This document shows positions 52,668 to 61,061 of a stretch of 64,000 bases of DNA, one piece after another; position 1 is the stretch's first letter; each line of letters starts with the position of its first letter. Where the stretch lies: assembly GCA_000421085.1 (NCBI GenBank), contig ATWE01000001.1, positions 124,001 to 188,000 of the forward strand, given 5' to 3'. The position numbers and the translations under genes are program-made. The stretch is from Ensifer sp. USDA 6670. GTDB taxonomy: Bacteria > Pseudomonadota > Alphaproteobacteria > Rhizobiales > Rhizobiaceae. The notes under the pieces were generated by a model. That model made no database searches, had not been told where the DNA came from, and worked only from the letters and a program-made list of their open reading frames with translations.

Positions 52668-54377
52668 ATGATTTTGAAATCGCACTCCATCAAGACCGGC
52701 ATGCCCGAAGCGGCTGTGAAGTATCAGCCCTATCCGCAGATCGCGCTGCCGGATCGCATGTGGCCGTCCAAGGCGATCACCGAAGCGCCGATCTGGTGTT
52801 CCGTGGATCTTCGCGACGGCAACCAGGCGCTCGTCGATCCGATGGGTCACGACCGGAAGGCGCGCATGTTCCACCTCCTCCTCGACATGGGCTTCAAGGA
52901 GATCGAGATCGGTTTCCCCTCCGCGTCGCAGACGGATTTCGATTTCGCCCGCTGGTGCGTCGAGGAAGGCAACGTCTCCGAAGACGTGTCCCTGCAGGTG
53001 CTGGTCCAGTGCCGACCGGAATTGATCGCGCGGACCTTCGAGGCGCTTGAAGGTGCGCACCGGCCGATCGTACATTTCTACAATTCGACGAGCGAGCTGC
53101 AGCGCCGCGTCGTCTTCGGCAAGGACGTGGCCGGCATCAAGCAGATCGCGACCGACGCCGCCAAGATGATCACCGACATGGCCGCGAAAGCGGGCGGCGG
53201 TTATCGCTTCGAATACTCGCCGGAAAGCTTCACCGGCACCGAACTCGAAGTCGCATTGGAGATTTGCAACGCCGTGATCGAGATCGTCCGGCCGACGGCG
53301 GACAACAAGCTCATCGTCAACCTGCCCTCGACCGTGGAGATGGCGACGCCGAACATCTATGCCGACCAGATCGAATGGATGTGCCGCAATCTCGACAATC
53401 GCGAGAACCTGATCGTCTCGCTGCATCCGCACAACGACCGCGGTACCGGCATTGCCGCCACCGAGCTGGGGCTGATGGCGGGCGCCGACCGTGTCGAGGG
53501 GACGCTCTTCGGCAATGGCGAGCGCACCGGCAATGTCGATGTGGTGACGCTGGCGCTGAACATGTTCACGCAGGGCGTCGATCCCAAGCTCGACTGCTCG
53601 GACATCGAGCGGATCAAGGAAGTCTACGAATATTCCAACCAGATGGTCATTCCGGAACGCCACCCCTATGTCGGCGAACTGGTCTACACCGCCTTCTCCG
53701 GCTCGCATCAGGATGCGATCAACAAGGGCATGAAGGCGATCAAACAGGCGAACAAGCCGACCTGGGAGGTACCCTATCTGCCGATCGATCCGCGCGATGT
53801 CGGACGCAGCTATGAAGCGATCATCCGCATCAACTCGCAATCGGGCAAGGGCGGAATCGCCTATATCCTGCAGGAGGACTACGGGATCAATCTGCCGCGC
53901 AATCTGCAGATCGAGTTCCGTGAGGAAGTTCAGCGCATCACCGACGAGGAAGGCAAGGAACTGCCCTCGAAACGCATCCATCAGCGCTTCATCGAAAGCT
54001 ATGTCGAGCAGCCGGGCGCGCGGATCAAGTTCGTCGACCATCACACCTACCCGGCAGGCGAGCACAAGGGCCTGCGCGTCGTCGCCGCCGAAATTACGGA
54101 CGGCGGCGAGACGAGACAGATCGAGGGCAAGGGCACGGGCCCGATCGACGGCTTCATCAATGCGCTGTCGATCTATCTCGGCATGGAACTCTCGGTGGCG
54201 GATTACTCCGAGCATTCGCTGCAGCACGGTTCGAACGCTGCGGCGATCGCCTATGTCGAGGTCGAGTATCCGGGCGGCAAGCTCTTCGGCGTCGGCATCA
54301 ACACCAATATCGTGGCCGCCTCGCTGGAGGCGATCGTCTCGGCTGCCAACCGCGTGCTGAACGCGATGGGGAAGTGA
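52668..54377 (+). CDS. leuA: 2-isopropylmalate synthase
   Basis: A 569-residue class LeuA type 2 enzyme. The catalytic barrel opens with WCSVDLRDGNQALVDPMGHD (metal-binding Arg-Asp) and contains VSLHPHNDRGTGIAATELGL (His-x-His metal site) and GTLFGNGERTGNVDVVTLAL. The C-terminal regulatory domain (about 440-569) binds leucine for feedback inhibition. It condenses acetyl-CoA with 2-ketoisovalerate in leucine synthesis. Regulated at the RNA level by the leucine-rich leader at 52381 and followed by a palindrome at 54409. Confidence 0.96.
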   Translation: MILKSHSIKTGMPEAAVKYQPYPQIALPDRMWPSKAITEAPIWCSVDLRDGNQALVDPMGHDRKARMFHLLLDMGFKEIEIGFPSASQTDFDFARWCVEEGNVSEDVSLQVLVQCRPELIARTFEALEGAHRPIVHFYNSTSELQRRVVFGKDVAGIKQIATDAAKMITDMAAKAGGGYRFEYSPESFTGTELEVALEICNAVIEIVRPTADNKLIVNLPSTVEMATPNIYADQIEWMCRNLDNRENLIVSLHPHNDRGTGIAATELGLMAGADRVEGTLFGNGERTGNVDVVTLALNMFTQGVDPKLDCSDIERIKEVYEYSNQMVIPERHPYVGELVYTAFSGSHQDAINKGMKAIKQANKPTWEVPYLPIDPRDVGRSYEAIIRINSQSGKGGIAYILQEDYGINLPRNLQIEFREEVQRITDEEGKELPSKRIHQRFIESYVEQPGARIKFVDHHTYPAGEHKGLRVVAAEITDGGETRQIEGKGTGPIDGFINALSIYLGMELSVADYSEHSLQHGSNAAAIAYVEVEYPGGKLFGVGINTNIVAASLEAIVSAANRVLNAMGK

Positions 54378-54408
54378 CGCGCTTGCCCTCGTGAGTGCCG
54401 CTTGCCCT

Positions 54409-54438
54409 GACCCTCTCTCCACGTGCGGAGAGAGGGTC
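54409..54438. repeat. Perfect 12-bp palindrome after leuA
   Basis: GACCCTCTCTCC (54409-54420) pairs exactly with GGAGAGAGGGTC (54427-54438) around ACGTGC. It is the RIME-type core and lies 31 bp past the leuA stop, where it could act as transcript terminator or stabiliser. Confidence 0.7.
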
Positions 54439-54551
54439 TTAAGAGGGGAGCGCCCATTAGCTTGATTTTAGTAAGCGGTATCGCAGTGAGCCGTTTAGCG
54501 TCTTCCCGCAATATTCGCGTGCTTCCCATCCCATTCACGATGCCCATGGTT

Positions 54552-55061
54552 TCAGGCGAGGTGAGCAAGGATGTTGTCGACGACGCTTGGGACCGTACCC
54601 GCCGTGTCGATATCGATGCCAACGGGAAGATATTCGCGGGTATGATGGTAGCGCAGTACCAGCTGCCGCTCGGCCGGATCGAAACCTGGCTCATTCGGTC
54701 GCCCGTCTAATCGTCGGTTCAAGGTCTCAACGCCTACCTCGAGTACAAAAATCTTGTCGAACAAGTCCAGGAATTTATGGAAATTGCGCGATCCGCCACA
54801 GAAGAAGGTGGCAGGATGGGTGGTGTCGGCAGCAATGGCCCGGACCTTGTCGACGGGCCAAATCCAGTGCGCGTATCCCCAGACGATGCGATCCTCGCCT
54901 TCAGGTGGTCCTGGCAGTGCCATGCCTGTTTCGGGGTCGCCGACATAGGCCAAGACCCGATCACCATGGACGACATGGTAACCCCGCCGCTCCAATTCGG
55001 TAGCGACAGACGTTTTTCCAGTGCCGGAACCGCCTTCGATCAGATAGTTCTTGATTCCCAT
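54552..55061 (-). CDS. Small P-loop nucleoside/nucleotide kinase-like ATPase
   Basis: A 169-residue protein starting MGIKNYLIEGGSGTGKTSVA with Walker A GGSGTGKT. HVVHGDRVLAYVGDPETG and FCGGSRNFHKFLDLFDKIFV follow, and the sequence closes with a helical segment. The fold is that of adenylate-kinase-like small-molecule kinases. I do not recognise the substrate. It is transcribed alone; the 253 bp between it and the anti-sigma gene hold no feature that I can support. Confidence 0.82.
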   Translation of the reverse strand: MGIKNYLIEGGSGTGKTSVATELERRGYHVVHGDRVLAYVGDPETGMALPGPPEGEDRIVWGYAHWIWPVDKVRAIAADTTHPATFFCGGSRNFHKFLDLFDKIFVLEVGVETLNRRLDGRPNEPGFDPAERQLVLRYHHTREYLPVGIDIDTAGTVPSVVDNILAHLA

Positions 55062-55314
55062 GGGCGCTGTTTATCATGTCGTTCAATCCGGCGAGAAGAG
55101 AACTCTGCCTGAGGACGCTCAACCGACCGCTTCGCCTGATCAGGACCGGTTTGGTTGCCACCATGATCCGAACCCGGTGCGGTGGAAAGATCATGCCGGA
55201 ACCGCGCAGGCCCGCGCGACGGCAGCATCCGGGGCGGCAGGGCCGAAGGCTCTCCGAAACGATCTGCGCTTTGACCTCGTCCGGTCAGGCCGGTGACCTC
55301 GGTCTCGATCAGTC

Positions 55315-56142
55315 TCAAATATTCGCAGCCACCGTTTCGGCAAGGTCCTGCAGAGCGGGGTCGGAAGAGGGTCCGATCATCACGAACGAGACGCCTTCCC
55401 GTTGCCAGGAGACCAAGCCGAGGTCACCGCGGATGGTCTCGCTGAATTCGTCGGATTGTTGCCCGTCGCCTTGCTTCAGAAAGCAGATGGTGAAAACTTC
55501 TGCCTCGCGGTCACGATAGACGAGCTGGGCAGCCGGTCTGCCATTGGCGGCGAGAAGCCTCGCGCCTTCGAAGGACAATCCCTTGCGGTCGAGATTGGGG
55601 ACAGTGAAGCTCACGCCGACGCTTGCGGCAAGCCAGGTCTCGATCTCTGCCGCCCGCGTTCCCGGCACCTCGACGAGATGCTCCTTCTGGCGCGAAAAGA
55701 TGCGGTGAGACCCGACGATATCGTCGATCCAGGGGCGGTCATCGGCCTGGTTCATCGGCTCGGCGAAATCCGTGGCGCTGCCGAGAATGAAGCCGGCGGC
55801 TCCGCCGAGCAGAAAAAGGGCGGTGGAAGCGGCCAGGATGCGCGGCCAGATGCGAGCGCTTCGCCTTGGAAGACTGGCCGTCGTTACCCGCTCCGACTTC
55901 GGGTTGATGCCGGGACCCTGCTTTATCTGGCGCACCAGCGCCAGCGGCACCGGATCATGGAGGAAGTTTTCGAAAGCCCCGTTGCCGAAGGCACTGCCCG
56001 ACCTGAGCTTGGCGAGCAATGCCCTTGCCTCGTCGTCGCGTGCGAGAAGAGCGTCAAGTTCTAATTTTTCGCTTTCTGCGAGTTCGCCGTCGATATAGGC
56101 GGACAACCGCACCTCGAGCGCTAGCCCTTTCGTTTGCAGCAA
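55315..56142 (-). CDS. Membrane-bound anti-sigma factor for the adjacent ECF sigma
   Basis: A 275-residue protein. The N-terminal 50 residues (LSAYIDGELAESEKLELDAL) are an anti-sigma zinc-finger-like helical domain without the usual His-x3-Cys-x2-Cys. One membrane helix is at about 99-117 (ILAASTALFLLGGAAGFILG). The C-terminal part is periplasmic and beta-rich (FEGARLLAANGRPAAQLVYR). It presumably holds the sigma factor at the membrane until a signal triggers release. It follows the sigma gene after 3 bp. Confidence 0.85.
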   Translation of the reverse strand: MLQTKGLALEVRLSAYIDGELAESEKLELDALLARDDEARALLAKLRSGSAFGNGAFENFLHDPVPLALVRQIKQGPGINPKSERVTTASLPRRSARIWPRILAASTALFLLGGAAGFILGSATDFAEPMNQADDRPWIDDIVGSHRIFSRQKEHLVEVPGTRAAEIETWLAASVGVSFTVPNLDRKGLSFEGARLLAANGRPAAQLVYRDREAEVFTICFLKQGDGQQSDEFSETIRGDLGLVSWQREGVSFVMIGPSSDPALQDLAETVAANI

Positions 56143-56145
56143 CGG

Positions 56146-56703
56146 TCAGGCCCTCCTTTCCGAATTTTCGGACAACATGGCTGCGAGCCTGAGCCGCGCC
56201 GTCGACAGCCTGCTCATGACCGTGCCGACGGGGATGCCGAGGATCTCCGCCGTTTCCCGGTAGCTGTGGCCTTCGACATTGACGAGGAGAAAAACGCTCG
56301 CCAGCCCCTCCGGCATGGAGAGGATCATCTTCTGCACCTGATTGGCATAGGCGGCCTTTTCGGCTGTTGCTTCGACGTGCGGTTCGTCCCGCTCGAAAAC
56401 GTCGACCGCACCGGCGCTGCGCACCTTGCGCTTGCGGATTTCGTCCACCCAGAGGTTGCGGGTCATCGCATAGACCCAGCTTTCCAGCCGGCCCTCGCCG
56501 TTCCAAAGGTGACTGCGCGCGATTGCCCGCTCGCAAACTTCCTGGACGAGATCGTCGGCATCATTGGCATTGCGGGCCAGCGTTATCGCGAAGCGGCGCA
56601 GTTTGGGCAGCAGGCTGACCAAATCCCGTCTGAAATCCTTCATTTCTGCCGCTGGGCGCATTGCTCTTCCAGTAAACGTGCCGGATCGCGCGTCCATCGC
56701 CAT
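56146..56703 (-). CDS. ECF-family RNA polymerase sigma factor
   Basis: A 185-residue ECF sigma. Region 2 is DLVSLLPKLRRFAITLARNA followed by NDADDLVQEVCERAIARSHL (core binding and -10 recognition); region 4 is MPEGLASVFLLVNVEGHSYR followed by ETAEILGIPVGTVMSRLSTA (HTH for the -35 element). ATG codons at residues 15 and 21 are possible alternative starts, since the first 20 residues precede region 2. It should activate its own operon and a small regulon; I could not identify the promoter motif in the 149 bp upstream. Confidence 0.92.
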   Translation of the reverse strand: MAMDARSGTFTGRAMRPAAEMKDFRRDLVSLLPKLRRFAITLARNANDADDLVQEVCERAIARSHLWNGEGRLESWVYAMTRNLWVDEIRKRKVRSAGAVDVFERDEPHVEATAEKAAYANQVQKMILSMPEGLASVFLLVNVEGHSYRETAEILGIPVGTVMSRLSTARLRLAAMLSENSERRA

Positions 56704-56852
56704 TCGGACGCACCATCAATGATATGGAACATTTGGTCCTAAGTCTGCAAGGGAAGAGCCGGAACGGAAAGAGGTTTTTGCGCCGCGGAAACGGTTTTCC
56801 CCACGGTGCCGCGCGTCCTTCAATCGGCCAGGATCGAGAGGCTTGCGCCGTT

Positions 56853-57755
56853 TCAGAAATACGTCGTTTCGGCGAGCACCACGCCGGTCGCGTCCGGGTT
56901 GATCGCGTAGCGCTCCCGGGTCAGCCGCCAGTCTCCGGGCTCGCCGTCGACGGAGAAGAGATTATAGGCGGCGACGGGCTTGCTGCCGCCGGGACCCTGC
57001 GAGGCGGATGCGATGCCGACGACCGGCACCGGCCCCGTATGCCCCTTGAGCCAGTGGAGCGTATTGAGATGCGTGTGGCCGTGCAGAACCAGTTCGGCCC
57101 CGCCGGCGGAGATGGTGGCAGCGAAACGGCGGATGCCGATCATGCGCTTGTGCATCGAGGTCGCGCCCCGGATCGGCGGGTGATGGATCATGACGATGCG
57201 GAACAATCCGGCTTCGCCGGCCTGGCGAAGGAGGTTGACCGTCGCCCGCGCCTGTCGCGGCCCGAAATAGCCGCTGGCGGCGAAAGGGGGAGTGGCCACG
57301 GCCGTCGAGCAGCCGATGAGCGCCACCCTGCCGCGCACCCGCATATAGGGAAAGCAGGCATGCTTCTTCACCCAGCCGCTCGGGCCGTCATCGCCACGCA
57401 TGAAGGGATACCATGCATGCGTGATCTTCTCGTATGCGCCGGGCACATAGGCGTCGTGATTGCCCGGCACGACCGAGATCTCATTGGGGTCGCCCGCTTC
57501 CGCGAGCCATTCGGTAACCGCCTCGATCTCCAGGGAAGAGGCGAGGTTGACGAGATCTCCGGTAATCGCCAGGTGATCCGGATTGCGCACCTCGATGTCC
57601 TTCATCAGGCAGTCGAGCGTCCCGGGAAAGAGATGGCGCACCCTGTTCCTGTGCCAGTTGACGAATCCGGTGATCCGCTTGGAGGCGAGTTCGCGGAGGG
57701 AGAGATCGGGCAACGGCCCCAGGTGAACATCGGATATATGCGCAAGTTTGAACAT
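56853..57755 (-). CDS. Calcineurin-like metallophosphoesterase
   Basis: A 300-residue enzyme with all metal-ligand motifs in order: HISDVHLGP (residues 6-14), ITGDLVNLAS (about 64-73), VVPGNHDAYV (about 95-104), VMIHHPPIRG and LVLHGHTHLN. It hydrolyses phosphomonoesters or diesters, possibly cyclic nucleotides or a lipid-A-type precursor; the substrate is unknown. It is encoded on the opposite strand to the Nudix gene, which starts 83 bp away. Confidence 0.9.
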   Translation of the reverse strand: MFKLAHISDVHLGPLPDLSLRELASKRITGFVNWHRNRVRHLFPGTLDCLMKDIEVRNPDHLAITGDLVNLASSLEIEAVTEWLAEAGDPNEISVVPGNHDAYVPGAYEKITHAWYPFMRGDDGPSGWVKKHACFPYMRVRGRVALIGCSTAVATPPFAASGYFGPRQARATVNLLRQAGEAGLFRIVMIHHPPIRGATSMHKRMIGIRRFAATISAGGAELVLHGHTHLNTLHWLKGHTGPVPVVGIASASQGPGGSKPVAAYNLFSVDGEPGDWRLTRERYAINPDATGVVLAETTYF

Positions 57756-57837
57756 TAATCTCGTCTAGCGCATATTCCTGTGAAGGGGAATCAGTAATGG
57801 ACTATTCCCGCACACCGCGAATGTGAGGAGAACGCGT

Positions 57838-58329
57838 ATGGACGAGAGCCGCGGGCCGGAGATGCCCTCCTGGCGGCTCCGCTTTCTGACGCGGTTTGCC
57901 CATGTTTACTTCGCCCTGTCGCGCGGCATGACGCTCGGCGTGCGGGCTGCCTGTTTCGACGATGAGGGGCGGATCTTTCTCGTAAGGCATTCCTATCTGC
58001 CGGGCTGGCATCTTCCCGGCGGCGGACTCGACCGCAACGAGACGGCGGTGGAGGGCCTTGCCCGCGAGCTGAGAGAGGAGGGCAACCTGGTGCTGACGAC
58101 GGCGCCGCTGCTTTTTCAGGTCTACTACAACCGGCGTACCAGCAAGCGCGATCACGTCATCTTCTTCCGCTGCGATAACGTCCGCCAGGAGCGGCCGAAG
58201 CGTGCGGATCTCGAAATCGCCGCCGCTGGCTTCTTTCCGCTCGACGACCTTCCGGCGGATACGACGCCTGCGACCCGGCGCCGGCTGGCGGAGCTTGCGG
58301 GAGACGTAGTGCCGGATAGGTTCTGGTAA
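57838..58329 (+). CDS. Nudix hydrolase
   Basis: A 163-residue protein. The Nudix box is GGLDRNETAVEGLARELREE, then GNL: this fits GX5EX7REUXEEXGU except that the Gly near the end is Asn. The preceding strand LPGWHLPGG is the usual lead-in. The substrate (a nucleoside diphosphate derivative) cannot be deduced. A partial, decayed second copy of this box lies at 59712-59798, beyond the Fic module. Confidence 0.9.
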   Translation: MDESRGPEMPSWRLRFLTRFAHVYFALSRGMTLGVRAACFDDEGRIFLVRHSYLPGWHLPGGGLDRNETAVEGLARELREEGNLVLTTAPLLFQVYYNRRTSKRDHVIFFRCDNVRQERPKRADLEIAAAGFFPLDDLPADTTPATRRRLAELAGDVVPDRFW

Positions 58330-58451
58330 CGGCCGCATATCCCCTGACGAGGAATGCTCCGGCTCAGTCCAAGCTTGAGCAGGCGGCGGGTGTGGAAACC
58401 GCCGGCTGTTGGAGTGACTTCCGGTTTGCAGATGGATTACCGCAGAGGCCA

Positions 58452-59360
58452 TCAGCGTTCGGCGTTTGAAAAGTCCAACCGGGCAGTGACGGTGATCTTC
58501 TCGTCGTGTGGCACTCTTTCCGGCAGGTCCGCGCGATCGGCCACGACGATCCCGTGATCGGTCAGGAGACTGGCAAAGCGATCGTCGTGGCGGAGAATCC
58601 GGCCAGTGATGTCTTCGCCGGCGCGGGCGGTGCGGACATGATGGTGTAGAGGCTCTTCGCCGCTCTCCCGCAAGTCGTCGAATGCGAATCGGATGGCCTC
58701 ACGGCGGCCCGGCTTCATCGCGTCCTCGATCGCGTGCTTCATCAGGGGACTGGACGGGTCGTTCGTGGTTTCGATCGACGCCTCGATCATGCGCGGCATG
58801 GTGATGAGGGAAAAATCGATCGCATGCCCGTAGTGGCGGCCCAACTCGGAAATAAAAGCCTCTTGAGCACGGCCGTTGCCCTCTCTGAATGGATGCACGT
58901 AGTTCAGTTCCGAGAGGACCTTTGCGGCACGCTCGGCAAATTCCTCCGGCGTTGCCTTGCTAAGGGCCGGCGGGTCTGCGATCGGCCTCAGCGCCTCGTT
59001 CAGACCCATTTCTATGCGCGAGCCGGGCAGGAAGGATGTGCCGCCCTTGAAGAGTCCGCCGACGGGCTCGACCCTCTGGCCATCGACAACGGGACTCTCG
59101 TTGCGCGTATGCCCCGCCCATTCGTAGACGTCCTGAAAAATGTACCTGTGAATAGCCTTCAGGTGGGCCGTGTCGAAATTGCCGCTCGGTCCACGTCCCT
59201 GGTTTATCTCGATCAGCCGGATGTTAGTCAGTGCATACTCGGCCGGTCGAAGTTCGGAATGTGCCGTCAGGTTCAGTTTGTTGCGCAAGACGCCCGTGCG
59301 ATCTGGATCATCGGTAACGTCAGGGTAGGTGTAAGAGCCCTTCGGCTGTTCGCTTGCCAT
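58452..59360 (-). CDS. Fic-domain protein (FicT/VbhT-like toxin) with variant motif
   Basis: A 302-residue Fic protein. The Fic motif is HPFREGNGRAQE (His156 to Glu167): the catalytic His, Glu and first Arg are intact, but the last Arg of the consensus HPFx[D/E]GNGRxxR is Glu. The upstream beta-hairpin flap YEWAGHTRNES and the N-terminal helices match the FicT/BepA class. Fic enzymes AMPylate target proteins; the missing Arg normally contacts the ATP gamma-phosphate. The C-terminal 80 residues resemble the OB-type BID-less tail of FicTs. It is downstream of a VbhA-like antitoxin gene, separated by a terminator. Confidence 0.88.
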   Translation of the reverse strand: MASEQPKGSYTYPDVTDDPDRTGVLRNKLNLTAHSELRPAEYALTNIRLIEINQGRGPSGNFDTAHLKAIHRYIFQDVYEWAGHTRNESPVVDGQRVEPVGGLFKGGTSFLPGSRIEMGLNEALRPIADPPALSKATPEEFAERAAKVLSELNYVHPFREGNGRAQEAFISELGRHYGHAIDFSLITMPRMIEASIETTNDPSSPLMKHAIEDAMKPGRREAIRFAFDDLRESGEEPLHHHVRTARAGEDITGRILRHDDRFASLLTDHGIVVADRADLPERVPHDEKITVTARLDFSNAER

Positions 59361-59372
59361 CGATTCCTCATG

Positions 59373-59401
59373 AAAAAGCCGCCCGGGAATGCAGGCGGCT
59401 T
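59373..59401 (-). terminator. Attenuating terminator between antitoxin and fic
   Basis: On the minus strand AAGCCGCC pairs with GGCGGCTT around a 10-base loop (59394-59401 with 59376-59383), followed by TTTTT. It lies 22 bp after the antitoxin stop and 13 bp before the fic start, so part of the transcripts would end before the toxin gene. Confidence 0.75.
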
Positions 59402-59422
59402 GTACAAATCATCGATCGACGG

Positions 59423-59629
59423 TTAGGCGCGCTTGAAGCGCGTCAGCATCTCTTCGAGAAACTCTTCCGTGGTAATTTCGCCGGCGATAAAGCGGGCGTT
59501 GGCCGTCTCGAGCACCGGATCGTGAACATAACCCTGCCGGATATTGGCAGCGCGCGCCTGCTCGGTGGCTTTGCGGCGCCTCTCGATGGCTTCCGGAGAA
59601 CGGTCCGGACGGCGGGAATGAACGTTCAT
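59423..59629 (-). CDS. VbhA/FicA-like antitoxin
   Basis: A 68-residue protein (ATG 59629) with the layout of VbhA: an N-terminal helix ERRRKATEQARAANIRQG, the inhibitory helix, then GEITTEEFLEEMLTRFKRA. Where class I antitoxins carry the inhibitory motif (S/T)xxxE(G/N), this one reads ANIRQG (residues 28-33), that is Ala for Ser and Gln for the key Glu. Since the partner Fic protein has lost the Arg that this Glu pairs with, the two changes may compensate. It is the first gene of the toxin-antitoxin operon. Confidence 0.82.
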   Translation of the reverse strand: MNVHSRRPDRSPEAIERRRKATEQARAANIRQGYVHDPVLETANARFIAGEITTEEFLEEMLTRFKRA

Positions 59630-59711
59630 AGGAAAAGCTCCAGTTGCATGCTATCTTAACAGGGAAAGTGCTGCAAATCCAGAATTTCGCTCCATTTTCC
59701 GATCTTTCGAA

Positions 59712-59798
59712 GGCGGGTTCGACCGTAACGATACGGCAATAGAAGGCCCTGTCCGCGAATGCAGCGGGGAGGATGGATTCGTGCTTACCGCGCCGCCT
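59712..59798 (+). pseudogene. Decayed Nudix hydrolase fragment
   Basis: About 87 bp translate to GGFDRNDTAIEGPVRECSGE followed by DGFVLTAPP, which aligns over its whole length with the Nudix box of the gene at 57838 (GGLDRNETAVEGLARELREE). There is no upstream coding sequence or complete start/stop, and the key EE of the box is disrupted. It is a remnant of a second Nudix gene, now squeezed between the antitoxin gene and the glutathionyl-hydroquinone reductase gene. Confidence 0.7.
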
Positions 59799-60837
59799 AT
59801 AGCCGATCCCGCCCGTGCGGCGCTTCAAGGTCGAGCGCCGGCCCCACCGGCACGATGCCTGTGGGGTTGATGGTCGTATGGCTGCGGTAATAGTGCTGCT
59901 TGATGTGGTGCATATTCACCGTCTCGGCGACGCCCGGCACCTGGTAGAGCTCGCGCAGATAGCCGTAGAGGTTCGGATAGTCCGCAATGCGGCGGATGTT
60001 GCATTTGAAATGGCCGACATAGACCGGATCGAAACGGACGAGTGTCGTAAACAGCCGCCAATCGGCTTCGGTCAGGCGGTCTCCCGTGAGATAACGCTTC
60101 GACGCGAGGCGGTTCTCCAGTTCGTCCAGCATGGCGAAGAGAGCAGTGACGCTCTCCACATATGCCGCCTGGCTGGTCGCGAAGCCGGCCTTGTAGACCC
60201 CGTTGTTGACCGCGTCGTAGATGCGCGCATTGAGCGCATCGATTTCCGGCCGCAGTTCTTGCGGGCAGAAATCTTCCGTCGAGCCTGTCAGATGGTCGAA
60301 GGCCGAGTTGAACATGCGGATGATTTCGGCGGACTCGTTCGAGACGATCGTGTTCTTCCGCTTGTCCCAGAGGACCGGCACCGTCACCCGACCGGAATAG
60401 ACCGGGTCGGCGCGCAGATAGACTTCCCAGAGCATGCGCGAGCCGAAGAGGTGATCGGCGGTGCCGCCGTTCTCACCCCCATGATCCTCGCCCCCACGAT
60501 CCTCTCCCTTGAATTCCCAGCCGTTGGCCAGCATCAGCGGGTCAACGATGGAAAGCGAGATGAGGTCTTGGAGCTTCTTGAGCTTGCGGAAGATCAGCGT
60601 GCGGTGCGCCCAGGGGCAGGCAAGAGACACATAGAGATGATAGCGGCCCGCTTCGGCCTTAAAGCCGCCTTCGCCGGAAGGGCCGGGCGATCCATCTGCC
60701 GTGATCCAATTGCGGAACTGCGATTCGCTGCGCTTGAAATGACCGTTCGTTGCACGCGTGTCGTACCAGACATCCTGCCAGACGCCATTCACCAGCCTAC
60801 CCATGGGGCCTAACTCCTTTCGATCGTTTGCTGACAC
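59797..60837 (-). CDS. Glutathionyl-hydroquinone reductase (Xi-class GST, YqjG/Ecm4-like)
   Basis: A 346-residue enzyme. The active-site Cys is in RYHLYVSLACPWAHRTLIFR (CPWAH, about residues 74-78), and the C-terminal GST domain contains FATSQAAYVESVTALFAMLD and TEADWRLFTTLVRFDPVYVG. It reduces glutathionyl-hydroquinones. ATG 60804 (MGRLVNGVW) is a family-typical alternative start. A hydrophilic Gly/Glu/Asp insertion, GEDRGGEDHGGENGG, sits at about residues 110-124, unlike most relatives. Confidence 0.92.
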   Translation of the reverse strand: MSANDRKELGPMGRLVNGVWQDVWYDTRATNGHFKRSESQFRNWITADGSPGPSGEGGFKAEAGRYHLYVSLACPWAHRTLIFRKLKKLQDLISLSIVDPLMLANGWEFKGEDRGGEDHGGENGGTADHLFGSRMLWEVYLRADPVYSGRVTVPVLWDKRKNTIVSNESAEIIRMFNSAFDHLTGSTEDFCPQELRPEIDALNARIYDAVNNGVYKAGFATSQAAYVESVTALFAMLDELENRLASKRYLTGDRLTEADWRLFTTLVRFDPVYVGHFKCNIRRIADYPNLYGYLRELYQVPGVAETVNMHHIKQHYYRSHTTINPTGIVPVGPALDLEAPHGRDRL

Positions 60838-61061
60838 ATAATTAGTGCTGAGAACCGCGGCCGATAGATGCGAAATTCCGAACAGTGCGTTTTACCCTTT
60901 GACTGGCGGCGTTTTTCTGCTATCGGCGAAATGGTAGCTCTTTCATCTGGGAACGATCACAACCATGATCCTGTCGGGAAGCCTGCGACGACGCTGATGC
61001 TGCAAACGCCCATTCGGGGCGAGCCATCCTCCATGTCCGTTCGCATGCCGGTTCTCGACAC

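Noticed and set aside
55062..55314. Possible small genes between the kinase and the anti-sigma gene
   Set aside because: Open frames exist on both strands but have no ribosome-binding sequence or recognisable protein features.
56704..56852. GGAAC sequences near the ECF sigma gene as its autoregulated promoter
   Set aside because: The matches (56726 and about 56762) are on the plus strand, while the sigma gene is on the minus strand.
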